This document shows, in pieces, positions 4,545-5,044 of a stretch of DNA of 5,044 bases (positions are counted from its first letter, which is position 1; each line of letters starts with the position of its first letter). The stretch is from an uncultured Eubacteriales bacterium. Its GTDB lineage: Bacteria; Bacillota; Clostridia; Oscillospirales; Oscillospiraceae. The stretch is from positions 1-5,044 of the forward strand of contig CATJWA010000325.1 in assembly GCA_949744025.1 (NCBI GenBank), read 5' to 3'. The notes beneath the pieces are model-generated. The model saw only the letters and a program-made list of their open reading frames with translations, did no database searches and was not told the DNA's origin. The position numbers and the translations under genes were made by a program.

Positions 4545-5044
4545 ATGATGTACGATGTTACCGCCATAGGCGAGCTTTTGATCGACTTTTCCGCGCAGGG
4601 GGCGGACGCGGACGGGTATCCGGCGATGAAGGCAAACCCCGGAGGCGCGCCGGGGAACTTCCTGGCCGCGCTGAACGCCTATGGCTGCAAAACCGCGTTT
4701 ATCGGCAAGGTCGGGGACGACATGTTCGGACGGCTGCTACTGGACACCGTGAAGCGAGCGGGGATTGAGACGAGGGGGATTATCGTTGACCCCGAGGTGT
4801 TCACCACGCTGGCCTTTGTCTCCTTTGACGCGAAGGGCGAGCGCTCGTTCAGCTTCGCGCGAAAGCCCGGGGCGGACACGCGCCTTGACTGGGCGGAGGT
4901 GGACACGCGGCTTATAGACGAGTCCCGTGCGCTGCACTTCGGTACCCTGAGCCTGACGGACGAGCCGGCGCGGGAGGCCACGAGGCGCGCCGTGGCCTAT
5001 GCGCGGGAGCGGGGGAAGCTCATCACCTGCGACCCGAACCTGCG
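4545..5044 (+). CDS. PfkB-family carbohydrate kinase (fructokinase-like), N-terminal part
   Basis: This is a cytoplasmic ribokinase-fold kinase that transfers phosphate from ATP to a sugar; fructose to fructose 6-phosphate is most likely. The first 166 residues are present. They include VTAIGELLIDF (5-15, with the substrate-contact D14), NPGGAPGN (31-38), AFIGKVGDDMFG (51-62, the first PfkB signature) and CDPNLR at the window edge. Members are about 310-330 residues, so the second half, including the catalytic GAGD motif, lies outside. NPGGAPGN and DPNLR are typical of bacterial fructokinases, but 2-dehydro-3-deoxygluconate kinases look similar here. AGAGG (4535-4539) precedes the ATG at 4545; a second ATG at 4548 is equally placed. 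The 14-nt gap to the isomerase indicates one operon. Confidence 0.9.
   Translation, partial: MMYDVTAIGELLIDFSAQGADADGYPAMKANPGGAPGNFLAALNAYGCKTAFIGKVGDDMFGRLLLDTVKRAGIETRGIIVDPEVFTTLAFVSFDAKGERSFSFARKPGADTRLDWAEVDTRLIDESRALHFGTLSLTDEPAREATRRAVAYARERGKLITCDPNL

Overview
The window reads as chromosomal DNA of a gut-type anaerobic Firmicute, probably class Clostridia and possibly an Oscillospirales-like lineage. This is inferred from GC-rich coding regions separated by AT-rich spacers, strong AGGAGG-type ribosome binding sites, a clostridial-style iron alcohol dehydrogenase, and SigA-like promoters with 17-bp spacers. No rRNA, tRNA, CRISPR array, transposase or integrase is visible.

Layout from left to right. 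(1) 1-833, minus: the N-terminal part of an iron-containing alcohol dehydrogenase, cut by the window edge. Its upstream region holds a good promoter and two Rex-like operator candidates. (2) 1081-1461, minus: a small secreted protein with two 36-residue-period Cys/His-rich repeats and a His-rich tail, followed by a hairpin terminator. Its function is unknown and metal binding is the obvious guess. (3) 1761-2438, plus: an MgtC/SapB-family membrane protein, divergent from the Cys/His gene. The two promoters face away from each other across a short region that holds a perfect inverted repeat. (4) 2493-3359, minus: an aldose 1-epimerase-like protein, convergent with the MgtC gene across a shared bidirectional terminator. 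(5) 3360-3843: a 484-bp intergenic region with a promoter for each flanking gene and a long run of nested inverted repeats in the predicted epimerase leader. (6) 3844-4530, plus: a D-lyxose (D-mannose) isomerase of the cupin type. (7) 4545-5044, plus: the N-terminal half of a PfkB-family sugar kinase, most like fructokinase, 14 bases after the isomerase stop.

The three sugar genes suggest a small module. The epimerase would interconvert anomers, the isomerase would turn D-mannose into D-fructose (or D-lyxose into D-xylulose), and the kinase would make fructose 6-phosphate. The dehydrogenase would dispose of fermentative reducing power and looks controlled by an NADH-sensing repressor. The least explained parts are the Cys/His repeat protein and the structured DNA at 3399-3565.
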